Source: DATLXH01 sp035576005 (GTDB taxonomy: Bacteria > Acidobacteriota > Thermoanaerobaculia > Gp7-AA8). From it: DNA of 43,077 bases. The translations under genes and the position numbers were made by a program. The notes under the pieces are model-generated. The model was not told where the DNA came from. It ran no database searches and saw only the letters and a list, made by a program, of their open reading frames with translations. The stretch covers positions 1 through 43,077 of the forward strand of contig DATLXH010000072.1 of the NCBI GenBank assembly GCA_035576005.1, in the 5' to 3' direction. This document shows positions 24,852 through 32,715 of the stretch, in pieces (the first letter of the stretch is position 1; each line of letters begins with the position of its first letter).

Positions 24852-25129
24852 CCATGACTACACTCGATGAAATCCGCTCGAAGGCTCTCAACGAAGTCGA
24901 CCGTGCGCAGCGCAATGTGAAGGTAGCGATTCTCGGCGGTGCCATGTTCGAAGGGCTGTTTCTTCTGGCTCTGCTGCTCACAGCCGATCTGAAAGACCCC
25001 ACCCATCGCGTCATCCTTTTTGCCGCCGGCATGATCTACATGCCGGTGGTCATGGGACTTCTGGCGCTGGGCGCCTATGTCAATCGCTGCACGCTCAGGG
25101 TGCTCGTGCGGCTTGACGACATGAAGTGA
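24848..25129 (+). CDS. two-helix membrane protein of the sigma factor operon
   Basis: A 93-residue product (91 if the second ATG is used). The soluble N-terminus MTMTTLDEIRSKALNEVDRAQRNVK is charged and amphipathic. Two helices follow at about 28-46 (ILGGAMFEGLFLLALLLTA) and 55-76 (ILFAAGMIYMPVVMGLLALGAY). No Cys/His zinc motif of classical anti-sigma factors is present. It is overlapped by the microprotein gene, so it belongs to the same operon. A role as a membrane partner of the sigma factor is inferred from position only. Confidence 0.75.
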   Translation: MTMTTLDEIRSKALNEVDRAQRNVKVAILGGAMFEGLFLLALLLTADLKDPTHRVILFAAGMIYMPVVMGLLALGAYVNRCTLRVLVRLDDMK

Positions 25130-25217
25130 CTACCGAGGGAAGATCAGACTGCGCCCTGGCCGCCTGAGCCATCCCTGACTCCATGCAACGGTGGGCGCGG
25201 ACGGACGATCTCTCTCC

Positions 25218-25402
25218 AGCCCGCATTTCTCACAGACCCCTCGCGGTCCAGACGACGGACAGCAGCCTGTCTGCTTCGCTGCTCGCCAATTTCGCTACTC
25301 GACACAGTGTTCACTATGCCTTCGTCGGCAAAATCGCCGGACGCCTCGCACCCAGGCCAACCCTCCGCCATCTCACAACCAAGGTCCGTGAGAATGCGGG
25401 CT
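25218..25402. repeat. complete copy of the ~180-bp palindromic element
   Basis: It begins AGCCCGCATTTCTCACAGAC and ends GTCCGTGAGAATGCGGGCT. Read in reverse complement it aligns along its full length with the element at 9305-9486, including the GGCGATTTTG...GACGAAGGCATAGTG centre and the AGCAGACAGGC block near the right arm. No gene is seen in 25130-25529; the rest of that gap is plain DNA ahead of the DUF4331 gene. Confidence 0.8.
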
Positions 25403-25529
25403 AGGGAGAATCCTACACGAACTGATGCACGGCTAAAAGCAACAGTGGCTCGCGACCTGCAAACTTAGAAGCGACGCTGTTTCGCCCAACGAGCAACACA
25501 GTCAGGTAAAGGAACAAAAGGAGAAACCA

Positions 25530-26750
25530 ATGAAACGCTTCGCAAAAATGAGTGCAGTGGCGGTGGCGATGACGATCGGTCTGGCCATCGCGTCAACGCC
25601 TCTGAAAGCCTCGGACCACATCGACGGGCCACAACTCGCCCACGACCATGGAACCGATCTCAATGACCTCTACGCCTTCGTGGATCCGGGCGACGCTACC
25701 AAGGTCGTGCTGATCATGACGACCAATCCCTTCATCATCTCATCCGAGATCATCGGCCAGTCGATCTTCGACCACAACATCCGCTACCGGTTCGAAATCG
25801 AGAATACTGGCGACGCAACGCCTGACCGGTTCCTCGACGTGACGTTCAGTCGCGGTCTCGGCCGCGAGATGGATCAGCTGGCAACAATCACATTGCCCGA
25901 CGGATCGAGCTTCACCGGACGGACGACGCCAGGGTTGCAGGGTGACACTCCTCCACCGTTCATTGTTACCAACTCAGGCGCTTCGAGTTTCTATGCCGGA
26001 TCACCTGACGACCCGTTCTTCCTCGACAATACTGCCGCCAACCGGTGGGTGCTCTCGTCTTTCAAAACGCCCGGCAGTCCGGATAAATCGGTCTTCGAGC
26101 GTGGGCTGGTCAATGACAACGGCCGCGACACATACGCCGGCTTCAACACTCTGGCAATCGTGGTGCGCGTTCCGGCCGCAATGCTCAAAGGCGCAGGTAA
26201 CGTGATCGGAGTGAACGCTGTCACGCAACGTCGTATCCTTCAAATCATCAGAAGGGACGGGCAGGTGGTGTCATCCGGATCGTACCTGACGGTCGATCGC
26301 TGCGGCAATCCTCTGGTCAACAACGGTCTCGTTCCTCCGGCGAGGAAAGATGAATACAACGGCGCATCCACCGCGGACGATGCAGCAGGCAGGTTCGTAG
26401 CCGACATCACCAAAGGCTTACAGAACCTCGGCACGAACGCCCAATTCATCGACATGATTTTAACCGCCATCCAGAAGAAGGGCGACATTCTCCGACTGGA
26501 TCTGACGGTGCCAAACACGGGTCCGGGCGGGGGGAACAACGCCAGCGGAGGCTTCGGCAAAATGGGAGGGCGCCGTCTGCAGGACGACGTCGTGGATGGC
26601 ACATTCACTTTGATCAATAACGGCGTGCCGCTCGACGACAACGTCTTCAGAAACGACGATACGTTTCGGGACGTGTTTCCTTTCCTGTCATTTCCGATTC
26701 AGCCGAATCCAAAAGGCAAGGACAACGTAGACGATCGGACGCGACTGTAA
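25530..26750 (+). CDS. secreted DUF4331 protein
   Basis: A 406-residue protein with a signal peptide (MKRFAKMSAVAVAMTIGLAIASTPLKA, cleavage about residue 27). The mature N-terminus SDHIDGPQLAHDHGTDLNDLYAFVDPGD is the hallmark of DUF4331: the D-H-x-D...D-L-N-D-L-Y-A-F block comes right after secretion. The remainder, with phrases such as RYRFEIEN and FAGFNTLAIVVRVPAAML-like strands, is beta-rich. Function is unknown in the family. A strong ribosome binding site (AAAGGAGA) precedes the ATG. It is followed 79 bp later by another secreted protein gene and is probably co-expressed with it. Confidence 0.85.
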   Translation: MKRFAKMSAVAVAMTIGLAIASTPLKASDHIDGPQLAHDHGTDLNDLYAFVDPGDATKVVLIMTTNPFIISSEIIGQSIFDHNIRYRFEIENTGDATPDRFLDVTFSRGLGREMDQLATITLPDGSSFTGRTTPGLQGDTPPPFIVTNSGASSFYAGSPDDPFFLDNTAANRWVLSSFKTPGSPDKSVFERGLVNDNGRDTYAGFNTLAIVVRVPAAMLKGAGNVIGVNAVTQRRILQIIRRDGQVVSSGSYLTVDRCGNPLVNNGLVPPARKDEYNGASTADDAAGRFVADITKGLQNLGTNAQFIDMILTAIQKKGDILRLDLTVPNTGPGGGNNASGGFGKMGGRRLQDDVVDGTFTLINNGVPLDDNVFRNDDTFRDVFPFLSFPIQPNPKGKDNVDDRTRL

Positions 26751-26829
26751 GCGGACTCTGCCTGAAATCTACCGGCGGCCGCGCCCGGCCGCTGGTGATT
26801 TCCACACGAAAACCTTGGAAGGAGACTTT

Positions 26830-27738
26830 ATGAACAAAGCAATGCGCCTGGTGGCACTCGCGCTCGGTTTGCTCCTGCTCCCAGTCGGGGCTGCGCAAGC
26901 CAACCATTACGCGGATTTTTATGTCATTCCGACGGCCGCCCACGTGATGGGCGCGAACAACACGCTCTTCATGACCGACATCGCGGTACAGAACCTCCAG
27001 TCGACTCCGTTGACCATCGACCTGATCTTCATCCAGAGCGGAGAGAACTTCGCGGAGAACATCTTTCCGATCCTTCCGGCGGGCAGCACGGGATCCACCG
27101 GTTTCGTCGTTCCTGCGGGCGGTAACCTTCTCATCAAGGACGTGCTCAACGGGTTCACCGGTGGACGGACGACTAACAACAATAGTGTCGGGGCCATACT
27201 GATCGGATCTCAGGATGCCCGCCCGTTCGCTGTGACGAGCCGCACTTATACCCTCAATAGTGGCGGCACAGTCGGGGTGACGGTTCCACCAGCTCGAGAC
27301 TTTCTCACCAATGCGACTGGCAACACCAACACAACGATGGCCGTGGCCTACGTACCAGGTCTCATCGTCAACTCTCAGTACAGAACGAACCTGGGTTTCG
27401 TGGCCGCCAACATCGGATCCGAGCCGTTGTACGTTGAAGTGACGCTTCGCAATGCAGGCGGACCAATCCTAAACGCAAGACGCACGTTCACTATTGCTGC
27501 AGGCAACATCTCTCAAATCCAGTTCAGCAGTCGCGCCGTTTCGGACTCTACGTTTGATATCGGCAGCGCCGACTTCCGAATCGTTCAGGGTTCGGGCTCT
27601 GTCGTGCCGTTCGCAACTGTCATCGATAACGTTACAGGGGACGCGGCGTATATCGCAGGGGTCTTTCCTCCCAACAATAACCTGGCTTTCTCTACCTCAT
27701 TCTTTCGACAGATCTTCGGTCGGGCAACCGACCGTTGA
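26830..27738 (+). CDS. secreted beta-rich protein, function unknown
   Basis: 302 residues from ATG 26830, with AAGGAGA eight bases upstream. The signal peptide runs MNKAMRLVALALGLLLLPVGAAQA. The mature protein begins NHYADFYVIPTAAHVMGANNTLFMTDIAVQN. This 'IP-A-A-H...G-T-x-x-x-T-D' opening, followed by 'N-x-x-S-T-P...' and 'F...G...N' strands, recalls a group of secreted proteins with immunoglobulin-like repeats found in Acidobacteriota-type genomes (recalled, not searched). Two similar beta domains seem to be present, at about 25-150 and 155-295. It may be a surface or matrix protein. Confidence 0.7.
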   Translation: MNKAMRLVALALGLLLLPVGAAQANHYADFYVIPTAAHVMGANNTLFMTDIAVQNLQSTPLTIDLIFIQSGENFAENIFPILPAGSTGSTGFVVPAGGNLLIKDVLNGFTGGRTTNNNSVGAILIGSQDARPFAVTSRTYTLNSGGTVGVTVPPARDFLTNATGNTNTTMAVAYVPGLIVNSQYRTNLGFVAANIGSEPLYVEVTLRNAGGPILNARRTFTIAAGNISQIQFSSRAVSDSTFDIGSADFRIVQGSGSVVPFATVIDNVTGDAAYIAGVFPPNNNLAFSTSFFRQIFGRATDR

Positions 27739-27739
27739 T

Positions 27740-27790
27740 CCAGAGGGGGCAACGGACTCCTCCTCCGTTGCCCCCTCTGGGATTTCTTCT
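27740..27790 (+). terminator. strong Rho-independent terminator
   Basis: CCAGAGGGGGCAACGGA (27740-27756) and TCCGTTGCCCCCTCTGG (27764-27780) form a perfect 17-bp stem with a 7-base loop. ATTTCTTCT follows. It begins two bases after the stop of the secreted protein gene and ends the DUF4331 unit. Confidence 0.85.
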
Positions 27791-28560
27791 CCCTCCAGGA
27801 ACTTCGATGAGTCCGCCATCTCCCCCTTCCTGCGGCAGAGGTGACGACGAACTAACGATTACGTCGAGCCTGCCGCCGCGCCAAGGGTCTGGAAGTTTGG
27901 ATATTTCCGGTCCGCGGCGAAAGCTGGCGCGAGATCCCCAGCCCGAGCCGCGAAGCGGCGTCATCTCCGCAGCCAGGCCGTCAGGCCTGGGAATCGTGAC
28001 CGCGAAAATACAACGCGAGCCCCGTTAGGGGCGGCATCATTCGCGTCACTCGGGAAGTTCCGGTTGTGCAATGGTCGAAGGGCCGACTGGTAACCCGATA
28101 TCCTGCGGTGCCTCAGACACGGGTCCCGAAACTCGTTTTCCCAAGCCTAACGGCCTGGGCTACAAAGATGCCGGGCCTTTCGGCTCTCCGCTGGCCAAGG
28201 CCTGTGAATGCTCTATAACCTTCCCGCTCTCCGGCACCCCTCAGGTGCGCACTATCGCGGTCTCCCTCTCCACGGCTGTATGGTCCTAGGACATCCCGAA
28301 CAGGTGTGCGAGAAGATCCCGAACACATGGGCTACCTTCGGAGTGGAGGTAGCCGGATGCCCTTTGGGAGATCAAAGATGGACGAGAAGAAGGCTTCGTG
28401 GTGTTAGCAAGCAAGTCCGGCGGGGAGAGGGAAGTAAGCGAAGCGCAGGAGGGTGAGGGGCGCAATAGTCTCGCAATAGACTTGCGGACGTCACGATGCG
28501 TCTGAGACGCGCGAGAGCGGGAGCGCAGTCATACGCTCCCGCCCCGCGGTTTTCGCAAAA
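27791..28560. repeat. gene-free region of mixed short repeats
   Basis: No convincing gene is seen in about 770 bp. The stretch contains REP-like pieces: CATCTCCCCCTTCCTGCGGCAG near 27815-27836, GCCAGGCCGTCAGGCCTGG near 27973-27991, GAGCCCCGTTAGGGGC near 28018-28033, CCTAACGGCCTGGGCTACAAA near 28145-28165, GCTACCTTCGGAGTGGAGGTAGCC near 28331-28354, and GGGGAGAGGG...GGGTGAGGGG at 28421-28460. A GCGGGAGCG/CGCTCCCGC hairpin lies at 28517-28542. The mosaic suggests decayed repeats stacked in an intergenic gap. Confidence 0.55.
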
Positions 28561-28580
28561 ATAGATTCGCTCTATCTCTG

Positions 28581-29222
28581 TTACTTCATCGCCGGCACGT
28601 CGGGGTCGTTGGTCCCTGTCATGGTCTCGAAGCGGAGACCCTGCATGTAGGGCGACATCTGACCCGCCTTGAACGCTTTGATTGTCGCCGCGTAAAAGTC
28701 GCGCGCCTCGCTCACCGAACGTCTTCCCTTGACGATGTCGTCGGCCAGGTTCAACGCTAGGAAATTCGCCCCTTCCATATCGCAGCGCGCGGACATTTCT
28801 CCCTGCGTTCGGTCAACGACCACGCTGCCATCGTAAGATGCAAGATCGTCAAAGCTGGCGGGTGGAACCTTGTAGTCCACTACCTGCTCCCACACATCAA
28901 TGTGCGGCCCAGGGAAGTCGTGAGGAACCTCTTTCCGGTAGACCGTCGATCGCTTCCATGGTCCTTTGTTGTGCCATGTGACCATCGTCTCGGTGGCCTC
29001 GTCAGGAGCGCCATATTTCTTCATTGCCGCCATAGCAGCCTTTCTAGCCTCCATCGGCCATGAGTTGACCATCGTGGCGGCCGCGGAGCTCTCCATGCGC
29101 ATCCCATCGCGACTGGACATGCTGCCGTCGGACATGGTCGATGTGCCGGACGCACAAGACGCCAGCCCTGCCATCGACAGCAGGGTCATTACTGGAAACA
29201 TCCTCTGACTTAGTTTTTTCAT
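28581..29222 (-). CDS. lipoprotein of unknown function
   Basis: 213 residues. A GGAGA ribosome binding site precedes the ATG. The signal MKKLSQRMFPVMTLLSMAGLASC ends in a clear lipobox (LASC, cysteine 23). A Ser/Met-rich linker follows. The mature domain contains KAAMAAMKKYGAPDEATETMVTW, then HIDVWEQVVDYKVPP and EGANFLALNLADDIVKGRRSVSEARDFYAAT. It reads like a folded, conserved domain but I do not recognise a named family. It is divergent from a GntR regulator across a 309-bp gap, which may make it the regulator's target. Confidence 0.7.
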   Translation of the reverse strand: MKKLSQRMFPVMTLLSMAGLASCASGTSTMSDGSMSSRDGMRMESSAAATMVNSWPMEARKAAMAAMKKYGAPDEATETMVTWHNKGPWKRSTVYRKEVPHDFPGPHIDVWEQVVDYKVPPASFDDLASYDGSVVVDRTQGEMSARCDMEGANFLALNLADDIVKGRRSVSEARDFYAATIKAFKAGQMSPYMQGLRFETMTGTNDPDVPAMK

Positions 29223-29298
29223 GCATCTTCTCCATGACAGCCGCTTGATGATCTATTGATCAATACTCGGCGACAGAGATCTGCAAATGACGGACCAG

Positions 29299-29340
29299 TC
29301 TGATGCTTCGGAGACGCATCAGATTCGGAGACGCATCAGA
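29299..29340. repeat. exact 17-bp tandem repeat and hairpin in a divergent promoter region
   Basis: TTCGGAGACGCATCAGA is present twice with no gap, at 29307-29323 and 29324-29340. Upstream, TCTGATGC (29299-29306) is the inverse of the repeat end, so TCTGATGC and GCATCAGA can pair. It lies between the lipoprotein gene and the GntR-type regulator gene and may be an operator. The gap 29223-29531 otherwise holds GAGGGGTATCC-like repeats next to the regulator start. Confidence 0.65.
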
Positions 29341-29489
29341 ATAGACGACGGTTACCAGATGTTGTCGCGACAAGAGTGAGAGCCGAAAAAGTGTTCGTGA
29401 TCTTTTGCATCAGCCGCAACTAGGGGATGATTCGAAGAACTCGTCATTCCACGCAAGCGGCAACGCCGACAGACCTTTCTTCAGACATC

Positions 29490-29530
29490 TCGTGAGGGGT
29501 ATCCGTGACGGATATCCATGAGGGGTTATC
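29490..29530. promoter_or_regulatory. GTGAGGGGTATCC / ATGAGGGGTTATC direct repeat at regulator start
   Basis: Two similar 13-mers lie at about 29491-29503 and 29519-29531, a 28-bp spacing, just before ATG 29532. The second contains the GAGGGG ribosome binding site. Such spacing could bind a dimeric regulator and give autoregulation. It could also be chance. Confidence 0.35.
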
Positions 29531-29531
29531 A

Positions 29532-30521
29532 ATGGGTACAGACAAACGTGACACCGTGACCGAGATCATCAGGCAGAGGGTCGTGAGCGAAATGCACCTG
29601 GGACTCATCGCGCGCGGTTCGAGACTTCCCAGCGTTCGCGAGCTCTCTCGTGAGGTAAGAGCCAATCCTCGGGTGGTTCTGGCCGCCTATCAACGACTCG
29701 AAAAAGAGGGCCTGGTGGAGATGCGTGAGCGATCGGGGATCTTCCTCGCGCCTGGACGTGACGATTTCAGACCGGAGGCCGCAGACCTGATCGTTGGTGT
29801 ACTCACTGAAGCCATCAGAAAAGGGATTTCGCCTCAGTCGTTCTCAGACGTGCTTCGACGCGGCATCGCGCCTATGAGCCGCCGTGCTGCAGTTCTCGAA
29901 TGCAACGGAGATCAGCTTTTCTCAGTGAGTGAAGAGCTTCGAACGGACTTCGGCTTCCAGGTCCACGCCATCGACCTCGAAGCTCCGGACGGTGAGGAGT
30001 CGCGAGACATTCAGCTGCAGCGCGTCGATGTTTTCATCACGACCTCTCTCCACGCAGCTGAAGTCCGGAAGTTGTCTGATCGTTACGGCATACCGAGCAT
30101 CGTGGTCACGATGTGCTCGGAGTTGTTTGCCGGAGTTCGACAGCGCCTCGAACACGAACAGGTCTACTTTGTTGTGACCGATCCCCGCTTTGGCAGAAAG
30201 CTCGAGCGAATATTTGCCGAAACGAAAGGCGCGGCGAACCTCCGCGTCCTCGTGAACGGACGTGACGACCTGGCCGGAATCCCCGCTGGCGCCGCGACGT
30301 ATGTCACGAGGATCACGCGCAAGACCTTAGGTAGCATTCCCCTGCTTGACCGGCTCATTCCGGAAGCGCATGTATTTTCGGCTGAGTCGGGACGAGAGAT
30401 CCTGTCGTTTCTGGTCCGGTCGAATCTGCTTGAGAACACTGGGGACAGTTTGCCGGCGGGGACGAAGAAAGGTCTCTCTGTCAGGGTGAAACCAGGCCGA
30501 CCGCGCTCAGTGGCTTTCTGA
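29532..30521 (+). CDS. GntR-family transcriptional regulator
   Basis: 329 residues from ATG 29532; an in-frame GTG at 29505 would add nine. Residues about 5-75 form the winged helix: VTEIIRQRVVSEMHLGLIARGSRLPSVRELSREV, then NPRVVLAAYQRLEKEGLVE and RSGIFLAPG. The rest (about 90-320) is an alpha/beta domain with repeated D-V-F-I-T-T / S-I-V-V-T and YFVVTDPRFGRKLERIFAE segments. It resembles a periplasmic-binding-protein-like sensor fold, but no ligand can be named. The gene is divergent from the lipoprotein gene; self-control through the intergenic repeats is plausible. Confidence 0.8.
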   Translation: MGTDKRDTVTEIIRQRVVSEMHLGLIARGSRLPSVRELSREVRANPRVVLAAYQRLEKEGLVEMRERSGIFLAPGRDDFRPEAADLIVGVLTEAIRKGISPQSFSDVLRRGIAPMSRRAAVLECNGDQLFSVSEELRTDFGFQVHAIDLEAPDGEESRDIQLQRVDVFITTSLHAAEVRKLSDRYGIPSIVVTMCSELFAGVRQRLEHEQVYFVVTDPRFGRKLERIFAETKGAANLRVLVNGRDDLAGIPAGAATYVTRITRKTLGSIPLLDRLIPEAHVFSAESGREILSFLVRSNLLENTGDSLPAGTKKGLSVRVKPGRPRSVAF

Positions 30522-30668
30522 ATGCTGGATGGTTCAAGCGGCGGATGGATTTTTCCAGGCGGCTGACTTCCCACTCGATTGTCGGCCCGGTTCTATCGGA
30601 TTATAGAAAGCCTGGGGACGCCGGCATCAATCCCAGGCTCAGTCAGCCGTCATACAGAGGGCAACCAA

Positions 30669-31109
30669 TCACTTCTGCCTGATGGCAACGTAACCCGCAA
30701 TCGGAGCGAGAACGATCCAGCTCGCAAGGGCAAGCAGTACGGGCGTGCCAAGCCGGACAGAGGCGAGCGCCTCGCGAGCTCCAACGGTAAGATGACTGCC
30801 CAGGAGAAAAATCACCATCACCATTCCTACACTGAGTGTCACCGCCTGCCCGATCAGCAGAGAACGCCGCGCTGTCGCCTGAGCATCCTGCCTCTGCCGG
30901 ATCTGCAAACGCCACCACATCGTCCCGGCCGCTGGAACCGGCGCCTCGACGATCGCATCGGCACGTTCGTCGAGCAAGGCACCGGCGACCATGCGTAGCT
31001 CACTGCACGGCACGCACTCCAATGCGTGCGCGGTGATCTCCCGGCCGATGAATCCTCGCCCCAGCGCATCGAGAAGCTCGTCCTCATAAGGGCAGCTGAT
31101 CATATTCAT
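30669..31109 (-). CDS. zinc-type anti-sigma factor, membrane bound
   Basis: 146 residues. The N-terminal cytosolic part has the ZAS-like pattern C6...H28-x3-C32-x2-C35 (HALECVPC) known from anti-ECF sigma factors. Two hydrophobic helices follow at about 85-105 (LIGQAVTLSVGMVMVIFLLGS) and 120-142 (VLLALASWIVLAPIAGYVAI). Its ATG overlaps the stop of the sigma factor gene (ATGA). It probably holds that sigma factor at the membrane until a signal releases it. The last residues are short, so there is almost no periplasmic sensor domain. Confidence 0.75.
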   Translation of the reverse strand: MNMISCPYEDELLDALGRGFIGREITAHALECVPCSELRMVAGALLDERADAIVEAPVPAAGTMWWRLQIRQRQDAQATARRSLLIGQAVTLSVGMVMVIFLLGSHLTVGAREALASVRLGTPVLLALASWIVLAPIAGYVAIRQK

Positions 31110-31723
31110 CGCCTTCCCTCCATCACGTCGCTCAAAGGCCCGCCGTTCAGAATGACGGCAAGCTTACGTCGCGCGCGCAGCAGCATGGTCCGAATGCTGA
31201 TCGCCCGCAAGCCAAGAACTTCGGCAATCTCCCGGTGCGAAGCTCCCTGAGCGTACGCAAGCCAGAGCAGCTCACGCTGGACGGGCTCGAGTTGATTGAG
31301 TGCTCGCGAGAGATCGGTGCGGATCGCGGCCTGCCGTTCAGGAACGGGAGCCTCGCTTAGCAGGACTGTGCGGGACGAGGTCTCGTCTTCTTCCAGCGGA
31401 ATGACCTGAAAGTTCCTGGTCTTGCGTGCCGCGTCGCGCACCAGGTTTGTGGCAATCTGGAAAAGTGAGTTGCGCCGGTGCGCTTCGCTTTCGTGTCGCG
31501 CCCCCGCGCGGTAGAAGCGGTAGTAGGCTTCCTGAAGGAAGTCGTCTGCGCACTGCGGGTTGCCCGTCGTTCGTGAAAGATAGGACCACAACGGTCGGGC
31601 GGTCCGTTCGTAAAACGCGCGGAATTCCTCCTGATCCATCAGCGACAGCTCGCTCTGACGATCGCAGCTCTCATTTGTGGCAGATTCGTGAATCACGAGT
31701 GGAAAGCTCATCGGTCCGATCAT
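31106..31723 (-). CDS. ECF-type RNA polymerase sigma factor
   Basis: 205 residues from ATG 31723, chosen because this ATG overlaps the stop of the preceding membrane protein gene. Sigma-2 shows EEFRAFYERTARPLWSYLSR, ADDFLQEAYYRFYRA and RRNSLFQIATNLVRDAARK. Sigma-4 shows LEPVQRELLWLAYAQGASHREIAEVLGL and SIRTMLLRARRKLA. It sits between a membrane protein and a zinc-type anti-sigma factor, so the operon has a full sensing set. The sequence is unlike the sigma factor at 24256-24768. Confidence 0.92.
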   Translation of the reverse strand: MIGPMSFPLVIHESATNESCDRQSELSLMDQEEFRAFYERTARPLWSYLSRTTGNPQCADDFLQEAYYRFYRAGARHESEAHRRNSLFQIATNLVRDAARKTRNFQVIPLEEDETSSRTVLLSEAPVPERQAAIRTDLSRALNQLEPVQRELLWLAYAQGASHREIAEVLGLRAISIRTMLLRARRKLAVILNGGPLSDVMEGRR

Positions 31724-32610
31724 CTCACCTCTTCCATCAGGCCCTCTGCAGCGTCTGGAGCCGTCTGCCACAAACCGAGTCGGCGCGAAAGAAACATGGA
31801 TACTGCGCCTGAAGCTATGAAGCCGGCGCCCACGCAGAAAGCGATCGTACCCATTGCCATCAATCCCTTTGAGGTCTCCCCATCGAATAAACCGCTGGCC
31901 GCGAGCAAACCAAGCGCCCCGACCGCAACGACAACTCCAAGCTGTATGGACCAGATGATGCGATTCACAGGAGCGTTCTGCGTGGCCTGTTCGGCTTTGA
32001 GGGGAATCGGCGCTGACTCGAGGAACCTGGTGCCTGCCGGGCTTCGAACGTACTCCAGAAGCTCCTGACTGGTCCCGAACCGGTCCAGGATCTTGTTATG
32101 AACCTCGGTCTGGATCCGTGAGAGACGATTCCATCGCCGCTGCTCGATTACGGTTCGAACCAGCCACCCAAAGGACAGGGTGGCAAAAGCGAACATCGCT
32201 GCAATGAGAAGCGGCTCCATGATCTCGTCCAGCATCGATGCGTTATTGGCCGGGACCTTGAAACCTCGCAGGTAGAAGCTCGGATTGCTACGCACCTCGG
32301 GATGCTCCGCGACGAATCGTGCAAGCTCCGGATACGTGGACAGGAAGGCGTCATTCCCGAGTAATGCCGGCTCGGTCGCGAGAACGGTTGCGAGCTCTGG
32401 AGGCCTCTCCTTCAACAGATTTTGGAACCAGCTGCGGACCTGCTCGCTGGATGCCGAACCGGTCACCGCAATCGCGGAAGCGGCTTTCTCCCCGACTCCG
32501 ACCGTCTCAACCGCGGTGCTGACAGAGGACGTTTTCTCCTGAGCGGATACTTCGAGAGCGAGCGCGAGGCTCAAAGTGATTGCCAGGACCAGGCGAATGA
32601 AAAGATTCAT
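31720..32610 (-). CDS. membrane protein upstream of sigma/anti-sigma pair, unknown
   Basis: 296 residues from ATG 32610, which has a good AAGGAGA ribosome binding site. An N-terminal signal MNLFIRLVLAITLSLALALEVSAQ is followed by about 110 residues outside the membrane. A helix at about 143-163 precedes a cytosolic stretch (QRRWNRLSRIQTEVHNKILDRFGTSQELLEYVR). Two more helices lie at about 218-240 and 252-275. I do not recognise the family. It overlaps the ECF sigma factor gene by 4 nt, so it is probably part of the signalling unit, perhaps sensing envelope state. Confidence 0.7.
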   Translation of the reverse strand: MNLFIRLVLAITLSLALALEVSAQEKTSSVSTAVETVGVGEKAASAIAVTGSASSEQVRSWFQNLLKERPPELATVLATEPALLGNDAFLSTYPELARFVAEHPEVRSNPSFYLRGFKVPANNASMLDEIMEPLLIAAMFAFATLSFGWLVRTVIEQRRWNRLSRIQTEVHNKILDRFGTSQELLEYVRSPAGTRFLESAPIPLKAEQATQNAPVNRIIWSIQLGVVVAVGALGLLAASGLFDGETSKGLMAMGTIAFCVGAGFIASGAVSMFLSRRLGLWQTAPDAAEGLMEEVR

Positions 32611-32715
32611 GAGTTGTATCTCCTTCACCCTCTATAACGATGGCGGAAGGAAGATGTGCACAGCCGTTTTTTTTAGAGGCGCGGCGGCTCGCCTTCACCT
32701 GCTAACTTAACTAAA

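Noticed and set aside
28208..28456. 82-codon frame in the repeat mosaic
   Set aside because: Composed of short repeats, no ribosome site and no recognisable domain.
28517..28542. terminator of the lipoprotein gene
   Set aside because: The GCGGGAGCG/CGCTCCCGC stem is good, but no T tract follows in the minus-strand direction.
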